Positions 16,755-26,818 are shown, counted from the stretch's first letter. The stretch: DNA of 64,000 bases from Flavobacterium oncorhynchi (GCF_002217355.1 NZ_MUHA01000007.1:62001-126000), one strand, 5' to 3'. Numbers and translations are program-made. Notes: generated by a model from the sequence alone, not told the origin.

Positions 16755-17624
16755 ATGATGGAGTTAAAACAAATCGAAAGGGTAAAAAAAATCTCTAAGG
16801 CCGATTTTATTTCCCAGTATGTAAAAAAACAAATCCCAGTAGTTGTTGAAGAACTGACCGAAGATTGGCCAGCCTATAAAAATTGGAAGCTTTCTTATAT
16901 AAAGAAAGTCGCAGGAGATTTAATTGTGCCTTTGTACGATAATAGACCCGTTAATCATGAAGACGGTTTTAATGAAGCTCACACTAAAATGAAAATGAGC
17001 GATTATATAAATCTTCTGGAGCAAAAACCAACAAATTATCGCATCTTTCTTTATAATTTAATGAAAGAAGTTCCGGCGTTAAATCAAGATTTTTTATGGC
17101 CTGATATTGGTTTAAAACTTGTAAAACAAATGCCTATGCTGTTTTTTGGAGGAGAAAACTCTAAGGTGTTCATGCATTTTGATATTGACTATTCGAATAT
17201 TCTTCATTTTCATTTTAATGGAGAAAAACAATGTATGCTATTTGCTCCTGACCAATCGAAATACATGTATAAAGTACCTCACGCTTTAATTTCGAGAGAA
17301 GATATAAATTTTGATGATCCTGATTACGAAAAATTTCCTGCTCTTAAAAATGCAAAAGGCTACATTACTAACTTAAAACATGGCGAAATGCTGTATATGC
17401 CAGAAGGTTATTGGCATTATATGAAATATTTAACTCCAGGATTTTCTATGAGTCTGCGCTCCTTTCCTAAAAACATAACCAATTTATCAAAAGCTGCTTA
17501 TAACGTTTTTATTATGCGCTATTTTGATATCATGATGCGAAAGGTAAAAGGACAAAAATGGATTGATTATAAGAATGAAAAAGCAATTCAAAATACTCAT
17601 GAAAAACTGCAAAAGACTTTCTGA
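16755..17624 (+). CDS. Cupin-like (JmjC-type) Fe(II)/2-oxoglutarate oxygenase-like protein
   Basis: The 289-residue protein belongs to the cupin_8/JmjC group. Its N-terminus (FISQYVKKQIPVVVEELTED) is the usual lead-in. The HxD metal motif is seen in FMHFDIDYSNILHFHF near residues 136-151, and the distal His in MPEGYWHYMKY near 215. Family members hydroxylate protein or RNA side chains with 2-oxoglutarate. The actual substrate is not known. The ATG at 16755 is followed at once by another at 16758. The bioB terminator lies only 7 bases upstream, and the gene is convergent with the delta-60 gene. Confidence 0.82.
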   Translation: MMELKQIERVKKISKADFISQYVKKQIPVVVEELTEDWPAYKNWKLSYIKKVAGDLIVPLYDNRPVNHEDGFNEAHTKMKMSDYINLLEQKPTNYRIFLYNLMKEVPALNQDFLWPDIGLKLVKQMPMLFFGGENSKVFMHFDIDYSNILHFHFNGEKQCMLFAPDQSKYMYKVPHALISREDINFDDPDYEKFPALKNAKGYITNLKHGEMLYMPEGYWHYMKYLTPGFSMSLRSFPKNITNLSKAAYNVFIMRYFDIMMRKVKGQKWIDYKNEKAIQNTHEKLQKTF

Positions 17625-17630
17625 GAAAAA

Positions 17631-20600
17631 TTAATGAAAAACAATCTTTTGGGCTGCCGATTCTCCGCTGTCAAAAACTACATTAATTAACAATATCTGA
17701 TCACTGGATTTGAAGTTTACAATCTGGTATTCTGTATTATTAATTGTTTTGTTATTGAATAACATTTTTCCTGAAACATCAAAAATTGATACTTCTTTCA
17801 TAACATCTTTTGTCGAATTTAATATTATTTTTTTTCCTTTAACCGAAATGCAAAGTGAACTTTCTTGATTCTTAAATTGATCTGCTCCTAATGTTTCAAT
17901 ATTATACCGAATTGCAAAACGATCTAAAAAGGTTCCTGCTGTGGTTGTAAATTTATAGCTGCTTTCTAGAAGGTTATGCATAACATTTTCGGTTTTATCT
18001 TCTAAATAAACAGTTTGTGCACTCAGATCTCCATCTGTATGATCAATTGCAATTGAAAATTCGCCAGCAATTGTTGAACTATATCCTAAAACCACAAAAT
18101 CTGATTCTGAAAAAGGCAAAGCACGCCCTTGAATTACAAGTTTTTTATCGTCAATTAAACTATAAAAATCAACAAATTGATTTCCATCTAATGATTCTGC
18201 ATCGTAGTTTAAATCGTAAGCATTGGTGGCTTCATCCATATATCCAATTAAAATTTGTTTATAGGCTCCTTTTGAATTTTCAAAATTCAACCACAATCGA
18301 TGTTTCTCTATTTTATTACGGCTCGGAAAATTTCCTGCTTTAGAAGGTTTAAAAAAAGCATTATTATTTCCTTGTGTCCGCATGCTGTTGTTAAATTCGA
18401 TCGTACCTGAAGTATTACTTGTAACAAAAAATGATTGCCCTGAAGCTATTTTCCCGTCAGGAATAGTTTCATTTATTCCAAAAGATGATGCTTCAGTACC
18501 AACTCCGCCAACCAGATTATAGGCCGCATAGTCATCTGAATTGTATTCAAAATTAGTTACTGGTGTGTGATGCGTCCAAAAGTAAAGTGCACCTTTTGTT
18601 TTAAGATTGTTTCTATTCAAAAAAATGGCGGCATCTATTGCTGATGGATAGGGATTTCCGACTAAACTAAAACTATCTGTTTCTCCCAATTCAATTGCTA
18701 CTTTTCCATTATTGGGAATTCCTTTAAAAACTGCTTCATAAACTGCTCTTGATGTTATTGAAAATTCCTGCGGTCCTCTTATTGCATATCCTTTACCTAA
18801 CAGCATATTATTTAACCATGATTCTTCTTTCCAGCCTGCGGCGGTATCAAATGACAAATATTTATCAAACAAGGTATTGGGCGACACATCTATTAATTTT
18901 TGATTATCGACAGGTGAAGACCAAAACGTATAATCGTATCTTAAAATTGGTTTTGTTTTTCGAAAAAGGTTAATAATCCCAGTATTTACAACACTATCGT
19001 CTGATTGATATAAACTAGCCGTATCTTCTAAGATTAATGTTCCTAAACCTGAATAAGAAAATTCTATACCTAAAGTATTTCCGCTTAAAAGTGTAACTGT
19101 TTTGGCTGATTCAATTGTACAGCTGCAAATATTTGCGGAAATTAGATTTGGATAACTTTCTTTAAAAAACACTTCTTTTCCGCTGGACGGATAACCTTTT
19201 GTCCAAGAAAAGCCATCCCAAATTGTAGTATCTACACAAAGTTTTAATCGTGCTGCTCGATGTTTAGAAACTCCGTTGACCGAATTAAAATCACCACCTA
19301 TTAAAAGTCTATAATCGTTGGTAAAATTTAAAGTTAAAAGATTTTTATTGAGCCTCGCATCAAATGAGTTATCAAAATCGCCTGTTTTCAAAAGCCTTAT
19401 TAATCGCAGCGCCTTACTGTTTTTATAAGTTCCTGAAAAGGCTCCTCCAACTAAAAGTTTATCATCTGGCTGTACCAAAATACACCTTACGTCGCCGTTA
19501 CTAAAACCTGTTCCCGCAGAAAAACTATCGTCCAGACTTCCATTGGGATTTAAACGGATGATTCTTTTTTGGGAAGAGCCTTTAAATGTCAAAAATGTAC
19601 CTCCAGCGATTATTTTTCCGTCTGATTGCATTGCAAGTGCATAGATGTGTTTATCAAAACCAGCACCTATATTAAAACTTAAATCGATACTTCCGTCTTC
19701 ATTTAAGCGAACTAAATGAGGATAAGACTGTCCATTAAAAGTGGTAAATCTGCCTGCAGCCAATATTTTCCCATCTGGTTGAATCAAAACATCTTCGATA
19801 ATAGCATCTGCACCGGTACCAACATTAAAAGTAACATCTCGTGATCCATCTGGCAATAATCTGACTATTCTAGCAGCAGATAAATCGTTATTGAACCGAG
19901 TGAAGTTACCAGCAGCAATAATTTTATTGTCTGACTGTACTGCTAAAGCATAAACTTGACTATTAAATCCAGAACCAATATTGAAAGTATTATCTAAAGT
20001 GCCGTTTGGTAATATTCTAGCAATTCTATTAGAAGCTGCGTCATTGTACTTGGTAAAATTTCCTCCAAAAACAATTTTCTCCCCTTCTTGAAGTACAGCT
20101 GCTTTTATTAGTTTATCGGCTCCTAATTTACCTGCATTAAAATCCAGATCAAGCGAACCATCTTCCAAAAGTCGTGTAATTCGATTAACTGGTAAATTAT
20201 TGAATTTACTGAAATTACCAAAAACCATTGTTTTTAAATTTACCAATGGTAAAATCTTTAACACCGAATTATCAAAGCCAACTGCTGCTGACAAATAACC
20301 TGTATCTTGCTCTCCATTAGAATCTGTTTTAGCCAAACCTCCTTGATTTTGCCCATCAAAAACAGCAAATGAACCGCCAATAAACCATGATCCTTCTTGA
20401 TCTTCTTCTAATGCAAAAACAGAAGCTGATCCAGGACCTGCGCCCAAATCAAAGTCAGATTTTATAGTTCCATCGGCGTTTAATAGTACTGTTCTATTTA
20501 CATCATCACTTCCATATTTGCTGGAAAAAGATCCTCCAACCATTATATTTCCTAAAAAATCTTCTTTGATTATTTGTACTGAACCGTTATTAAAACCTAA

Positions 20601-21485
20601 TCTTTGAAAACTTTGATCTAATGATCCATCTTCATAAATACGAATAATTCTATTTGCGGTATTTTCGTTATAAACTGTAAAATTACCCCCTAGAAGAATT
20701 TTTCCATCTCGTTGAACCGCAATGGCATTTACATCATCATTAAATCCAGAACCAATATTAAAACTATTATCAACACTTCCGTCAGAATTCAAACGAATAA
20801 TCCTATTGCTTAATGTGCCATTAAACGAAATAAAATTTCCTGTAATTAAGATTTTTCCATTTGAAAGGATTCTAACATTAGTAATATTTGTAGAAGATCC
20901 CGTTCCTGTCGCAAATGTTCGATCTAAGGAACCATTTGGAAGAATTCGCGCTATGCGGTTTACAGTTACATTATTGTATTTTGTAAAGCTTCCTACGATT
21001 ATAATTTTCCCATCTAGTTGTTCTGCTATACTATAAATAATACCGCTGCCTGCTCCCACAGAAGTGTCAAAAGTTGAATCACGGGAACCATCTGCATTTA
21101 AACGAATTAATCTTCCCGAATTTACTGCATTATAACTTGTAAATCCCCCACCCACTATTATTTTCCCATCGAGCTGTAAATAAGCAGCATAAACTTTACC
21201 ACTGAACCCTGAACCGATGGTAAAACTTTCATCGATTGTTCCATCTGGTTTTAAACGTATTAAAGAGGGAGATGAAATTCCGTTTAGACTGGAAAAATCA
21301 CCTCCAACTATTAAATTATTATTGGGCTGCAAAAGTAAAGTTCGAACGGCACTGTCAAAACCATCCCCCTTTGTACCATCATCAAATGTATTAAAAGTGG
21401 TATCCAATTTTCCTTGCTGCGCATTAATGAAAGTACAGGAGAGAAAAGAAACCAAAAACAGCTGGTAAAGTAGTTTTTTTATCAA
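17631..21485 (-). CDS. Giant delta-60 repeat protein with T9SS-type C-terminal domain
   Basis: The 1284-residue protein has a signal peptide (to about FINAQQ, residue 23). Some thirteen delta-60 repeats of about 50-55 residues follow up to about residue 745, each with a DGKIxxGGxF strand and an (N/D)GSxDxSFNxGxGF strand. These likely build a beta-propeller-like surface structure. A middle region of about 370 residues has no repeats, and a C-terminal sorting-like domain (VSIFDVSGKMLFN to QKIVFH) points to T9SS export. The start is TTG at 21485, since no ATG lies in frame upstream of the signal. Adhesion or surface binding is a guess. Confidence 0.85.
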   Translation of the reverse strand: MIKKLLYQLFLVSFLSCTFINAQQGKLDTTFNTFDDGTKGDGFDSAVRTLLLQPNNNLIVGGDFSSLNGISSPSLIRLKPDGTIDESFTIGSGFSGKVYAAYLQLDGKIIVGGGFTSYNAVNSGRLIRLNADGSRDSTFDTSVGAGSGIIYSIAEQLDGKIIIVGSFTKYNNVTVNRIARILPNGSLDRTFATGTGSSTNITNVRILSNGKILITGNFISFNGTLSNRIIRLNSDGSVDNSFNIGSGFNDDVNAIAVQRDGKILLGGNFTVYNENTANRIIRIYEDGSLDQSFQRLGFNNGSVQIIKEDFLGNIMVGGSFSSKYGSDDVNRTVLLNADGTIKSDFDLGAGPGSASVFALEEDQEGSWFIGGSFAVFDGQNQGGLAKTDSNGEQDTGYLSAAVGFDNSVLKILPLVNLKTMVFGNFSKFNNLPVNRITRLLEDGSLDLDFNAGKLGADKLIKAAVLQEGEKIVFGGNFTKYNDAASNRIARILPNGTLDNTFNIGSGFNSQVYALAVQSDNKIIAAGNFTRFNNDLSAARIVRLLPDGSRDVTFNVGTGADAIIEDVLIQPDGKILAAGRFTTFNGQSYPHLVRLNEDGSIDLSFNIGAGFDKHIYALAMQSDGKIIAGGTFLTFKGSSQKRIIRLNPNGSLDDSFSAGTGFSNGDVRCILVQPDDKLLVGGAFSGTYKNSKALRLIRLLKTGDFDNSFDARLNKNLLTLNFTNDYRLLIGGDFNSVNGVSKHRAARLKLCVDTTIWDGFSWTKGYPSSGKEVFFKESYPNLISANICSCTIESAKTVTLLSGNTLGIEFSYSGLGTLILEDTASLYQSDDSVVNTGIINLFRKTKPILRYDYTFWSSPVDNQKLIDVSPNTLFDKYLSFDTAAGWKEESWLNNMLLGKGYAIRGPQEFSITSRAVYEAVFKGIPNNGKVAIELGETDSFSLVGNPYPSAIDAAIFLNRNNLKTKGALYFWTHHTPVTNFEYNSDDYAAYNLVGGVGTEASSFGINETIPDGKIASGQSFFVTSNTSGTIEFNNSMRTQGNNNAFFKPSKAGNFPSRNKIEKHRLWLNFENSKGAYKQILIGYMDEATNAYDLNYDAESLDGNQFVDFYSLIDDKKLVIQGRALPFSESDFVVLGYSSTIAGEFSIAIDHTDGDLSAQTVYLEDKTENVMHNLLESSYKFTTTAGTFLDRFAIRYNIETLGADQFKNQESSLCISVKGKKIILNSTKDVMKEVSIFDVSGKMLFNNKTINNTEYQIVNFKSSDQILLINVVFDSGESAAQKIVFH

Positions 21486-21739
21486 AACTAGATGATTGTT
21501 TAAAATTGTAAGAATTAACCGAAATTAAACTGTTCTGATTTTAAAAACAATACCCACTTTTAGTGATTTTTATAATGCCTAAAAACAATTTTTTAACTGA
21601 GGGTATAAAAATTGAACACTCAAAAGTAAATTTTGAATCTTATAAACTGGGGGATTTATTTAAATTTGCTTTTGGTTTGATAGAATTTTCAAGAAAATAA
21701 CTACTTGAAGCAATAACAGTTAATAAAGAAAGAAAACAC

Positions 21740-22210
21740 ATGAATTCGACCTGTACTCCGAAAGAAGCCTTACAGAAACTAGAACACTTTTGTGCTTATC
21801 AGGAGCGTTGTCATGATGAAGTTGTATCAAAGCTTTACAGTTTAAAAATGACTTCTGACGAAATAGATCTTATTCTGGTTCAATTAATTGAAGGTAACTT
21901 CTTGAATGAAACTCGTTTTGCGTGCAGTTTTGCCAGAGGAAAACACCGCATTAAACATTGGGGAAAACTGAGAATTACAAATGAGCTGAAGTTTCGAAAT
22001 ATTTCCAGCACAAATATAACTCTCGCACTCAAAGAGATTTCGCAAGAAGAATATATTGAAACTTTTGAAGCTCTTTCTGAAAGATGTTGGAACGGTATAC
22101 AGGAGAAAAATATATTAAAAAAGCGCAAAAAATTTTGCGACTATATGCTTCGAAGAGGGTATGAAAGTAATCTGGTTTATGAAAAAGTAAAAGATCTTGA
22201 AAACCTTTAA
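21740..22210 (+). CDS. recX: RecX-family regulatory protein
   Basis: RecX binds RecA filaments and limits recombination activity. The 156-residue protein shows the three-helix repeats of the family: the N-terminal EALQKLEHFCAYQERCHDEV, the core LIEGNFLNETRFACSFARGK, and a third repeat ending in MLRRGYESNLVYEKV. Size and layout are normal. recA is not next to it. The upstream 254-base gap is shared with the divergent delta-60 gene. A bidirectional terminator separates it from the ketosynthase gene. Confidence 0.9.
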   Translation: MNSTCTPKEALQKLEHFCAYQERCHDEVVSKLYSLKMTSDEIDLILVQLIEGNFLNETRFACSFARGKHRIKHWGKLRITNELKFRNISSTNITLALKEISQEEYIETFEALSERCWNGIQEKNILKKRKKFCDYMLRRGYESNLVYEKVKDLENL

Positions 22211-22246
22211 ACTATTTTAAACAAAGAGTTCCTAGATATAAAAAAC

Positions 22247-22281
22247 AAAAAATCCATTTATCAGTAGGTAAATGGATTTTT
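22247..22281. terminator. Bidirectional terminator recX / ketosynthase
   Basis: AAAAATCCATTTA (22248-22260) pairs with TAAATGGATTTTT (22269-22281), with A and T runs on both flanks between convergent genes. Confidence 0.85.
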
Positions 22282-22297
22282 ACTTTAAAGATTAAAA

Positions 22298-23467
22298 CTA
22301 TGCTTTTTCGATTAAAATACTAACAGCATTTCCGCCAAAACCAACAGCATTAATCAAAACTTTTTTAATAGATCCTTCTTTATTTATTGCTTTTGAAAAA
22401 GGAGTTTCGATAAAAATATCATGTTCCATCATTAAAAGCGCGAGCTCTACACTCAATATTCCAGAAGCCCCAAAAGTATGCCCGATTTTCCATTTATTAG
22501 TGGTCAACAAAGGCTGTTTTGAACCAAAAACTTTTTCAATTGCACGAAGTTCTGTCAAATCTCCTTTAATTGTTCCAGGTGCATGCATTACAATAACATC
22601 AACACTATCTAAATCGGTATCTTTTAACGCCATTCTCATAGACTTCTGAAAACAATCAGCCTCGGCTGAAATTGAGATATTATGTTCTAAAATTTCAGTT
22701 GCATAACCCACTCCCGTAACGTAGGCAATAGCATTTTCTTTTTCACCAGATTCTAAGCAACATACTGCAGCACCTTCTCCCAAAATCATGGTATTTTGTG
22801 TTTTCTCAAAATCAAAAGCAAGGTTGGGCCAAGAATCATTTTCTTGATCAATGCGTGAATATATTTTTAACGCACGCATTTGTCCGATAGTAAAATCTGT
22901 TAAAGGTGCTTCGCTGCCTCCTACCAAAAACTTATCAGCCATTCCCGATTTTAACCATGCAACACCGTTTAAAAGGGAATGTAATGCTGTTGAACAAGTT
23001 ATTGAATGTGAAATTTCTGGTCCCGCACTTTGCAAATCATGCGCAATCCATGAAGAAATATTTCCTAAAGTTGTTGTAGGTGATGTTAAAGTCTGTGCTT
23101 TTCCTGTTTCAATATAGGCTGCATAATGTTTTTCAAACAAATCTGTAGCTCCTCTTGAAGATCCAATATTTATACCGAAAACATCTTCGGAATTCCAACC
23201 AGCATTTTGGACTGCTTTTCGTGAAGCTGCTAATGCAAATAAAACAGAATCGTCTAAAAATTTATATTTAGGATCTGATTCCCGTATTTGAACAATCAAT
23301 TGTTTTGAATTTGTACTTAAAGCTGCAACAAAAGTATCTTGCTGATCTAAAAATCGTTTAGTAAAACAATGTTTTCCGTTCAGATATTTATTCCAAACCT
23401 CGTCTTTATCGCTTCCTAAAGGAGAAATAGAAGAAAAGGCTGTTATGGCAATTTTTTGTGTATTCAC
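22298..23467 (-). CDS. Beta-ketoacyl-ACP synthase of the biotin gene cluster
   Basis: The 389-residue protein is a thiolase-fold ketosynthase of the FabF/FabB type. The Cys-His-His triad is intact: C158 in SITCSTALHS, H295 in VMHAPGTIKGD, and K325/H330 in TNKWKIGHTFGASG. The fragment around H295 departs from the usual HGTGT, so substrate use may differ from FabF. It lies 130 bases behind bioA on the same strand. A role in making the pimeloyl chain for biotin is a reasonable inference but not shown. The start is GTG at 23467; an ATG two bases away is out of frame. Confidence 0.87.
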   Translation of the reverse strand: MNTQKIAITAFSSISPLGSDKDEVWNKYLNGKHCFTKRFLDQQDTFVAALSTNSKQLIVQIRESDPKYKFLDDSVLFALAASRKAVQNAGWNSEDVFGINIGSSRGATDLFEKHYAAYIETGKAQTLTSPTTTLGNISSWIAHDLQSAGPEISHSITCSTALHSLLNGVAWLKSGMADKFLVGGSEAPLTDFTIGQMRALKIYSRIDQENDSWPNLAFDFEKTQNTMILGEGAAVCCLESGEKENAIAYVTGVGYATEILEHNISISAEADCFQKSMRMALKDTDLDSVDVIVMHAPGTIKGDLTELRAIEKVFGSKQPLLTTNKWKIGHTFGASGILSVELALLMMEHDIFIETPFSKAINKEGSIKKVLINAVGFGGNAVSILIEKA

Positions 23468-23597
23468 ATTATTTTATTTAACCGCAAAGTTCGCAAAAGT
23501 TTATGCAAAGTTCAACGGGTTTTAGAGTAAAAAATAAAACGACATAAGTAATATATGTTACTAAAAATGACAGCATTACTAATACCGATCTACAGAG

Positions 23598-24869
23598 CTA
23601 AACCATTTCAATGGCTTCTTCAATTGTTTTATATACTTTTTGAAGCTGTTCATTAGTCATGATATAAGGCGGTAATATGTAAACAATGTTTCCGACCGGA
23701 CGCAGAACTACTCCATTTTCTATGAAAAAATTATAAAGCTTTGTTCGCATCGCCCCATAATAACTTTCTTCTGAATCTGATTTAATTTCAACTGCAAAAA
23801 TAACTCCCAATGTTCTAGCTGTAATTACTTTTGAATGGTTTTCGATTTTCTTTTGAAATTCTAAATGGCTGGCATTAATTCTTTCAATATTAGCCTGCAT
23901 TTCTGCAGTCTGCAATAAATCGATACTTGCCAGCACCGCAGCACAACCTGTTGGATTTGCTGTAAAAGTATGTCCATGAAATAATGCTTTATTAATATCA
24001 TCATCATAAAAGGCATCGAAAATATCCTGTGTAAAAGTCGTAATTGCCATAGGAATAGTTCCTCCTGTTAAGGCTTTAGACAAACAAATCATATCAGGCA
24101 CCTCAGAAACATAATCCATTGCAAAGGTTTTTCCAGTTTTACCAAAACCAGTCATAACTTCATCAGCAATTGTGAGCACCTTATTTGCTGCACAAATCTG
24201 AATTAATTTTGCCAATGCTTCTGGTTTGTACATTACCATTCCGGCTGCACCTTGTACCAATGGTTCAAATATAAAACCTGCGCAATTATGATTTTGAATT
24301 ACATTTGTCAATGCATCAAAACTTGCCTGTTCTTGTCCTTTTGTCGGTACTGGAATTCGAACAACATCAATAAACATTCCTTGAAAAGCTTGTGTGTAAA
24401 AAGAGATTCCACTTGCCGCCATTGCCGCGAAAGTATCACCATGAAAAGCATTTTCAAAAGCAATTATAGTGGTACGTTTTTCATTTTTATTGAAGAAATA
24501 TTGCAAAGCTACTTTTATCGCAACCTCTACGGCCGTAGAACCATTATCAGAAAAAAAGATCTTCTGTTGGTTTTTGGGTAAAATTTCAATCAGCTTTTCG
24601 GCTACTTTTACAGCTGGTTCGTGTGTAAAACCTCCAAACAAAACATGTTCAAGAGTTGTCAATTGCTTATAAACAGCATCGGCAATAAATTTATTACTGT
24701 GTCCAAAAGGGTTTACCCACCACGACGCAATTGCATCGATATATTCTTTGCCATTTTCATCCCACAATAAAGCGCCTTCGCCTCTAGAAATTGCAATTGG
24801 AGTTTGAGATGTTTTGTGCTGTGTATAAGGATGCCAAAGATATTGGCTGTCTTTTTCTGTTAATGTCAT
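23598..24869 (-). CDS. bioA: Adenosylmethionine-8-amino-7-oxononanoate aminotransferase
   Basis: BioA converts 7-keto-8-aminopelargonate to 7,8-diaminopelargonate with S-adenosylmethionine as amino donor and PLP as cofactor. The class III aminotransferase features are clear. There is the N-terminal LWHPYTQHKTS substrate region and SWWVNPFGHSN, and the AFHGDTFAAMAASG loop. The PLP Asp is in IADEVMTGFGKTG, and the PLP lysine in LSKALTGGTIPMA. Length 423 is normal. It follows bioD by 98 bases and precedes the ketosynthase on the same strand. Confidence 0.95.
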   Translation of the reverse strand: MTLTEKDSQYLWHPYTQHKTSQTPIAISRGEGALLWDENGKEYIDAIASWWVNPFGHSNKFIADAVYKQLTTLEHVLFGGFTHEPAVKVAEKLIEILPKNQQKIFFSDNGSTAVEVAIKVALQYFFNKNEKRTTIIAFENAFHGDTFAAMAASGISFYTQAFQGMFIDVVRIPVPTKGQEQASFDALTNVIQNHNCAGFIFEPLVQGAAGMVMYKPEALAKLIQICAANKVLTIADEVMTGFGKTGKTFAMDYVSEVPDMICLSKALTGGTIPMAITTFTQDIFDAFYDDDINKALFHGHTFTANPTGCAAVLASIDLLQTAEMQANIERINASHLEFQKKIENHSKVITARTLGVIFAVEIKSDSEESYYGAMRTKLYNFFIENGVVLRPVGNIVYILPPYIMTNEQLQKVYKTIEEAIEMV

Positions 24870-24967
24870 TTTTAAGAAAATAGAAGAAAGAGAATAGAAA
24901 AAAGACTAAACTCAATTGTTTAAGCAAAGATAGGAAAGTCTATATTCTATTTTCTATAATCTTTGCT

Positions 24968-25585
24968 CTATAAACGAAGTAGATTTTCTCGAAATAAATC
25001 AGCGTATTCGCGAATTACATTCTGATCAAAATAAGGCTCTTCGTCGATTCTTCCAATTAATTTAATTCCTGTTCTTTCTAAAATTATACTTTCTGTTGCT
25101 TTGTTTTCGCTTCCGCTAAAGATAATTCCAGCAGTTTCAAAACCTCGATTTTTAATTGCTTCAATCGTCAGTAAAGTATGATTGATACTTCCTAGATAAT
25201 GTCTTGAAACGATTACTATTTTATAATCCTGTTGAATTAAATCAATAATAGAATCTTTATCGTTTAAAGGAACAAAAATACCTCCCGCACCTTCAATTAC
25301 TAAATGATTATTGGTTTTAGGTTCTTGTATTTGTTTTAAATCAATTGTAATACCATCAATCTCGGCTGCTAAATGCGGACTTGCGGGCGTGTTTAATTTG
25401 TAGCTGTTCTCGAAAATTTGAGACTTATTATTCGAGATTTTTATTTTGATTTTATGACTGTCCGAATTATCTAAATCTCCTGCCTGAACAGGTTTCCAAT
25501 AATCAGCCTCTAAGGCTTCTACAATAATAGACGATGCAATTGTTTTTCCAACATCTGTTGAAATTCCGGTAACAAATATTTTCAT
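24968..25585 (-). CDS. bioD: ATP-dependent dethiobiotin synthetase
   Basis: BioD closes the ureido ring of dethiobiotin with CO2 and ATP. The 205-residue protein starts with MKIFVTGISTDVGKTIASS, which holds the P-loop GxxTxxGKT, then YWKPVQAGD and an EGAGGIFVPLND motif near residue 97. It is cytoplasmic. It heads the bioD-bioA-ketosynthase group on the minus strand and lies after the ECF sigma operon, which ends with its own terminator at 25670-25695. Confidence 0.95.
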   Translation of the reverse strand: MKIFVTGISTDVGKTIASSIIVEALEADYWKPVQAGDLDNSDSHKIKIKISNNKSQIFENSYKLNTPASPHLAAEIDGITIDLKQIQEPKTNNHLVIEGAGGIFVPLNDKDSIIDLIQQDYKIVIVSRHYLGSINHTLLTIEAIKNRGFETAGIIFSGSENKATESIILERTGIKLIGRIDEEPYFDQNVIREYADLFRENLLRL

Positions 25586-25669
25586 ACTTTTTTATTTCAT
25601 AACTATTCCAAAAGCCATTTTATTTCTAAAAAACTATTGAATAATTTCAACAAAAATACCAATAAAAAC

Positions 25670-25695
25670 AAAACCCATCATGGCGATGGGTTTTT
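25670..25695 (-). terminator. Terminator of the TraB-sigma-membrane protein operon
   Basis: AAAACCCATC pairs with GATGGGTTTT around the tetraloop-sized ATGGC region, flanked by A and T runs. It separates the sigma operon from bioD. Confidence 0.8.
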
Positions 25696-25703
25696 ATTAT
25701 TTC

Positions 25704-26318
25704 TTATTCTTCTTTTAATTCGTCTATTACTTTTCGGATTTCCTTAGCGTATTTTCCATAGGAGTAATGTACCCACCACTCTGTAAGCACGCCTATAAGT
25801 AAAATTGTGATTACAAAAACAAACACAATCAATCCTAATTTCTTGTTGGCAAAACCTTCATTTAAAATCTGCAGAAAGTCAGGCATTTCATAAAGAATAA
25901 ATCCAAAGAAATAAATTAGAAAAAAAGGTGATAACGAAAAAGTAAATGTCTTATAAAGCTGCATATTCAGCCTGATGTCAAGATACGTTTCGTACAAACT
26001 ATCTTTAGTTTTCAATGCAGCCTTGTCTAATCTTCTGTAAAACAAAAAAAGCTGTGTTAGATAATAAATACAAATGGCAACCAATATCCCGAATATAAAA
26101 TAGTATGGCACCACTAAATTTGATGGAAACTTACTATGCAATGGCAAAAGACCTATAATCACCAAGGACAAAAATTGAATAAAGAATTCTATCCTTAAAC
26201 TTTTTCTAATTCTATCCAGGGGCATACTTGCCGATTGTATTTTTTCTAAATTATTAGGAACAACAACATTATCTGTCTTTTCGCTATTCCATGCGTTTTG
26301 TATATCGTTAAAATCCAT
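25704..26318 (-). CDS. Membrane protein encoded with an ECF sigma factor, possible anti-sigma factor
   Basis: The 204-residue protein has a soluble N-terminal 45 residues (MDFNDIQNAWNSEK start) and four hydrophobic helices at about 46-62, 70-92, 120-144 and 160-182. The C-terminal tail is charged. Its gene overlaps the sigma factor gene by 11 bases, the usual place of an anti-sigma factor. However, it lacks the HxxxCxxC zinc anti-sigma motif and has more helices than classic anti-sigma proteins. An anti-sigma role is inferred from position only. Confidence 0.7.
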   Translation of the reverse strand: MDFNDIQNAWNSEKTDNVVVPNNLEKIQSASMPLDRIRKSLRIEFFIQFLSLVIIGLLPLHSKFPSNLVVPYYFIFGILVAICIYYLTQLFLFYRRLDKAALKTKDSLYETYLDIRLNMQLYKTFTFSLSPFFLIYFFGFILYEMPDFLQILNEGFANKKLGLIVFVFVITILLIGVLTEWWVHYSYGKYAKEIRKVIDELKEE

Positions 26319-26811
26319 ATCCTTGATTTTTAATTATTTCTTTTAATTTTTCTTTTGCTCTGTTTAATTTCACTCTTGCATTTCCCTCTGATATTCCTAG
26401 ATTCTCCCCTATTTCTTTATGAGAGAAACCTTCGAGCTGATAAAAAATGATTGCTTTATCAATTTTTTCTAGTTTTTGAACTGCTTTATAAAAATGATCT
26501 ATCTGGCTTTCTTTGATATGTGAATCGCCTTCATCTTCTTTGATATTTTCAGAAGCGATTTCATATTTATCCACTTTTCGTTTTTCTTTTTTCAAGAAAA
26601 CAATTGCTGTATTTACGGCAACCCGATACATCCATGTCGAAAACTGACTTTCGTTTCTAAAAGAATCATACGATTTCCAAAGCTGACAAATAATCTCCTG
26701 AAACAAATCTTGTTGATCATCATGATTATCCATGTACATTTTAGAAACTTTGTATAGTATTCCTTTATGACTTTCGATCCGATTTAAAAATTCTTGTTCT
26801 TTTTCTTTCAA
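26308..26811 (-). CDS. ECF RNA polymerase sigma factor
   Basis: This 167-residue sigma-70 family protein has region 2 (DLFQEIICQLWKSYDSFRN, then STWMYRVAVNTAI) and region 4 (EKIDKAIIFYQLEGFSHKEI, then GISEGNARVKLNRAKEKL). There is a short linker and no region 1 or 3. It directs RNA polymerase to a limited regulon after an envelope or other stress signal. It lies 7 bases after the TraB-like gene and overlaps the membrane protein gene by 11 bases, so the three are one operon. Whether it controls its own operon cannot be seen. Confidence 0.9.
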   Translation of the reverse strand: MKEKEQEFLNRIESHKGILYKVSKMYMDNHDDQQDLFQEIICQLWKSYDSFRNESQFSTWMYRVAVNTAIVFLKKEKRKVDKYEIASENIKEDEGDSHIKESQIDHFYKAVQKLEKIDKAIIFYQLEGFSHKEIGENLGISEGNARVKLNRAKEKLKEIIKNQGYGF

Positions 26812-26818
26812 AATAATA

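Noticed and set aside
19300..21430. Repeated sequence blocks that might look like a CRISPR or minisatellite
   Set aside because: The repeats are protein-level delta-60 units of about 150 bp inside one coding frame, with no spacer structure or cas genes.
25704..26318. Classic zinc anti-sigma factor
   Set aside because: There is no HxxxCxxC motif and the protein has four membrane helices, so only a tentative label is given.
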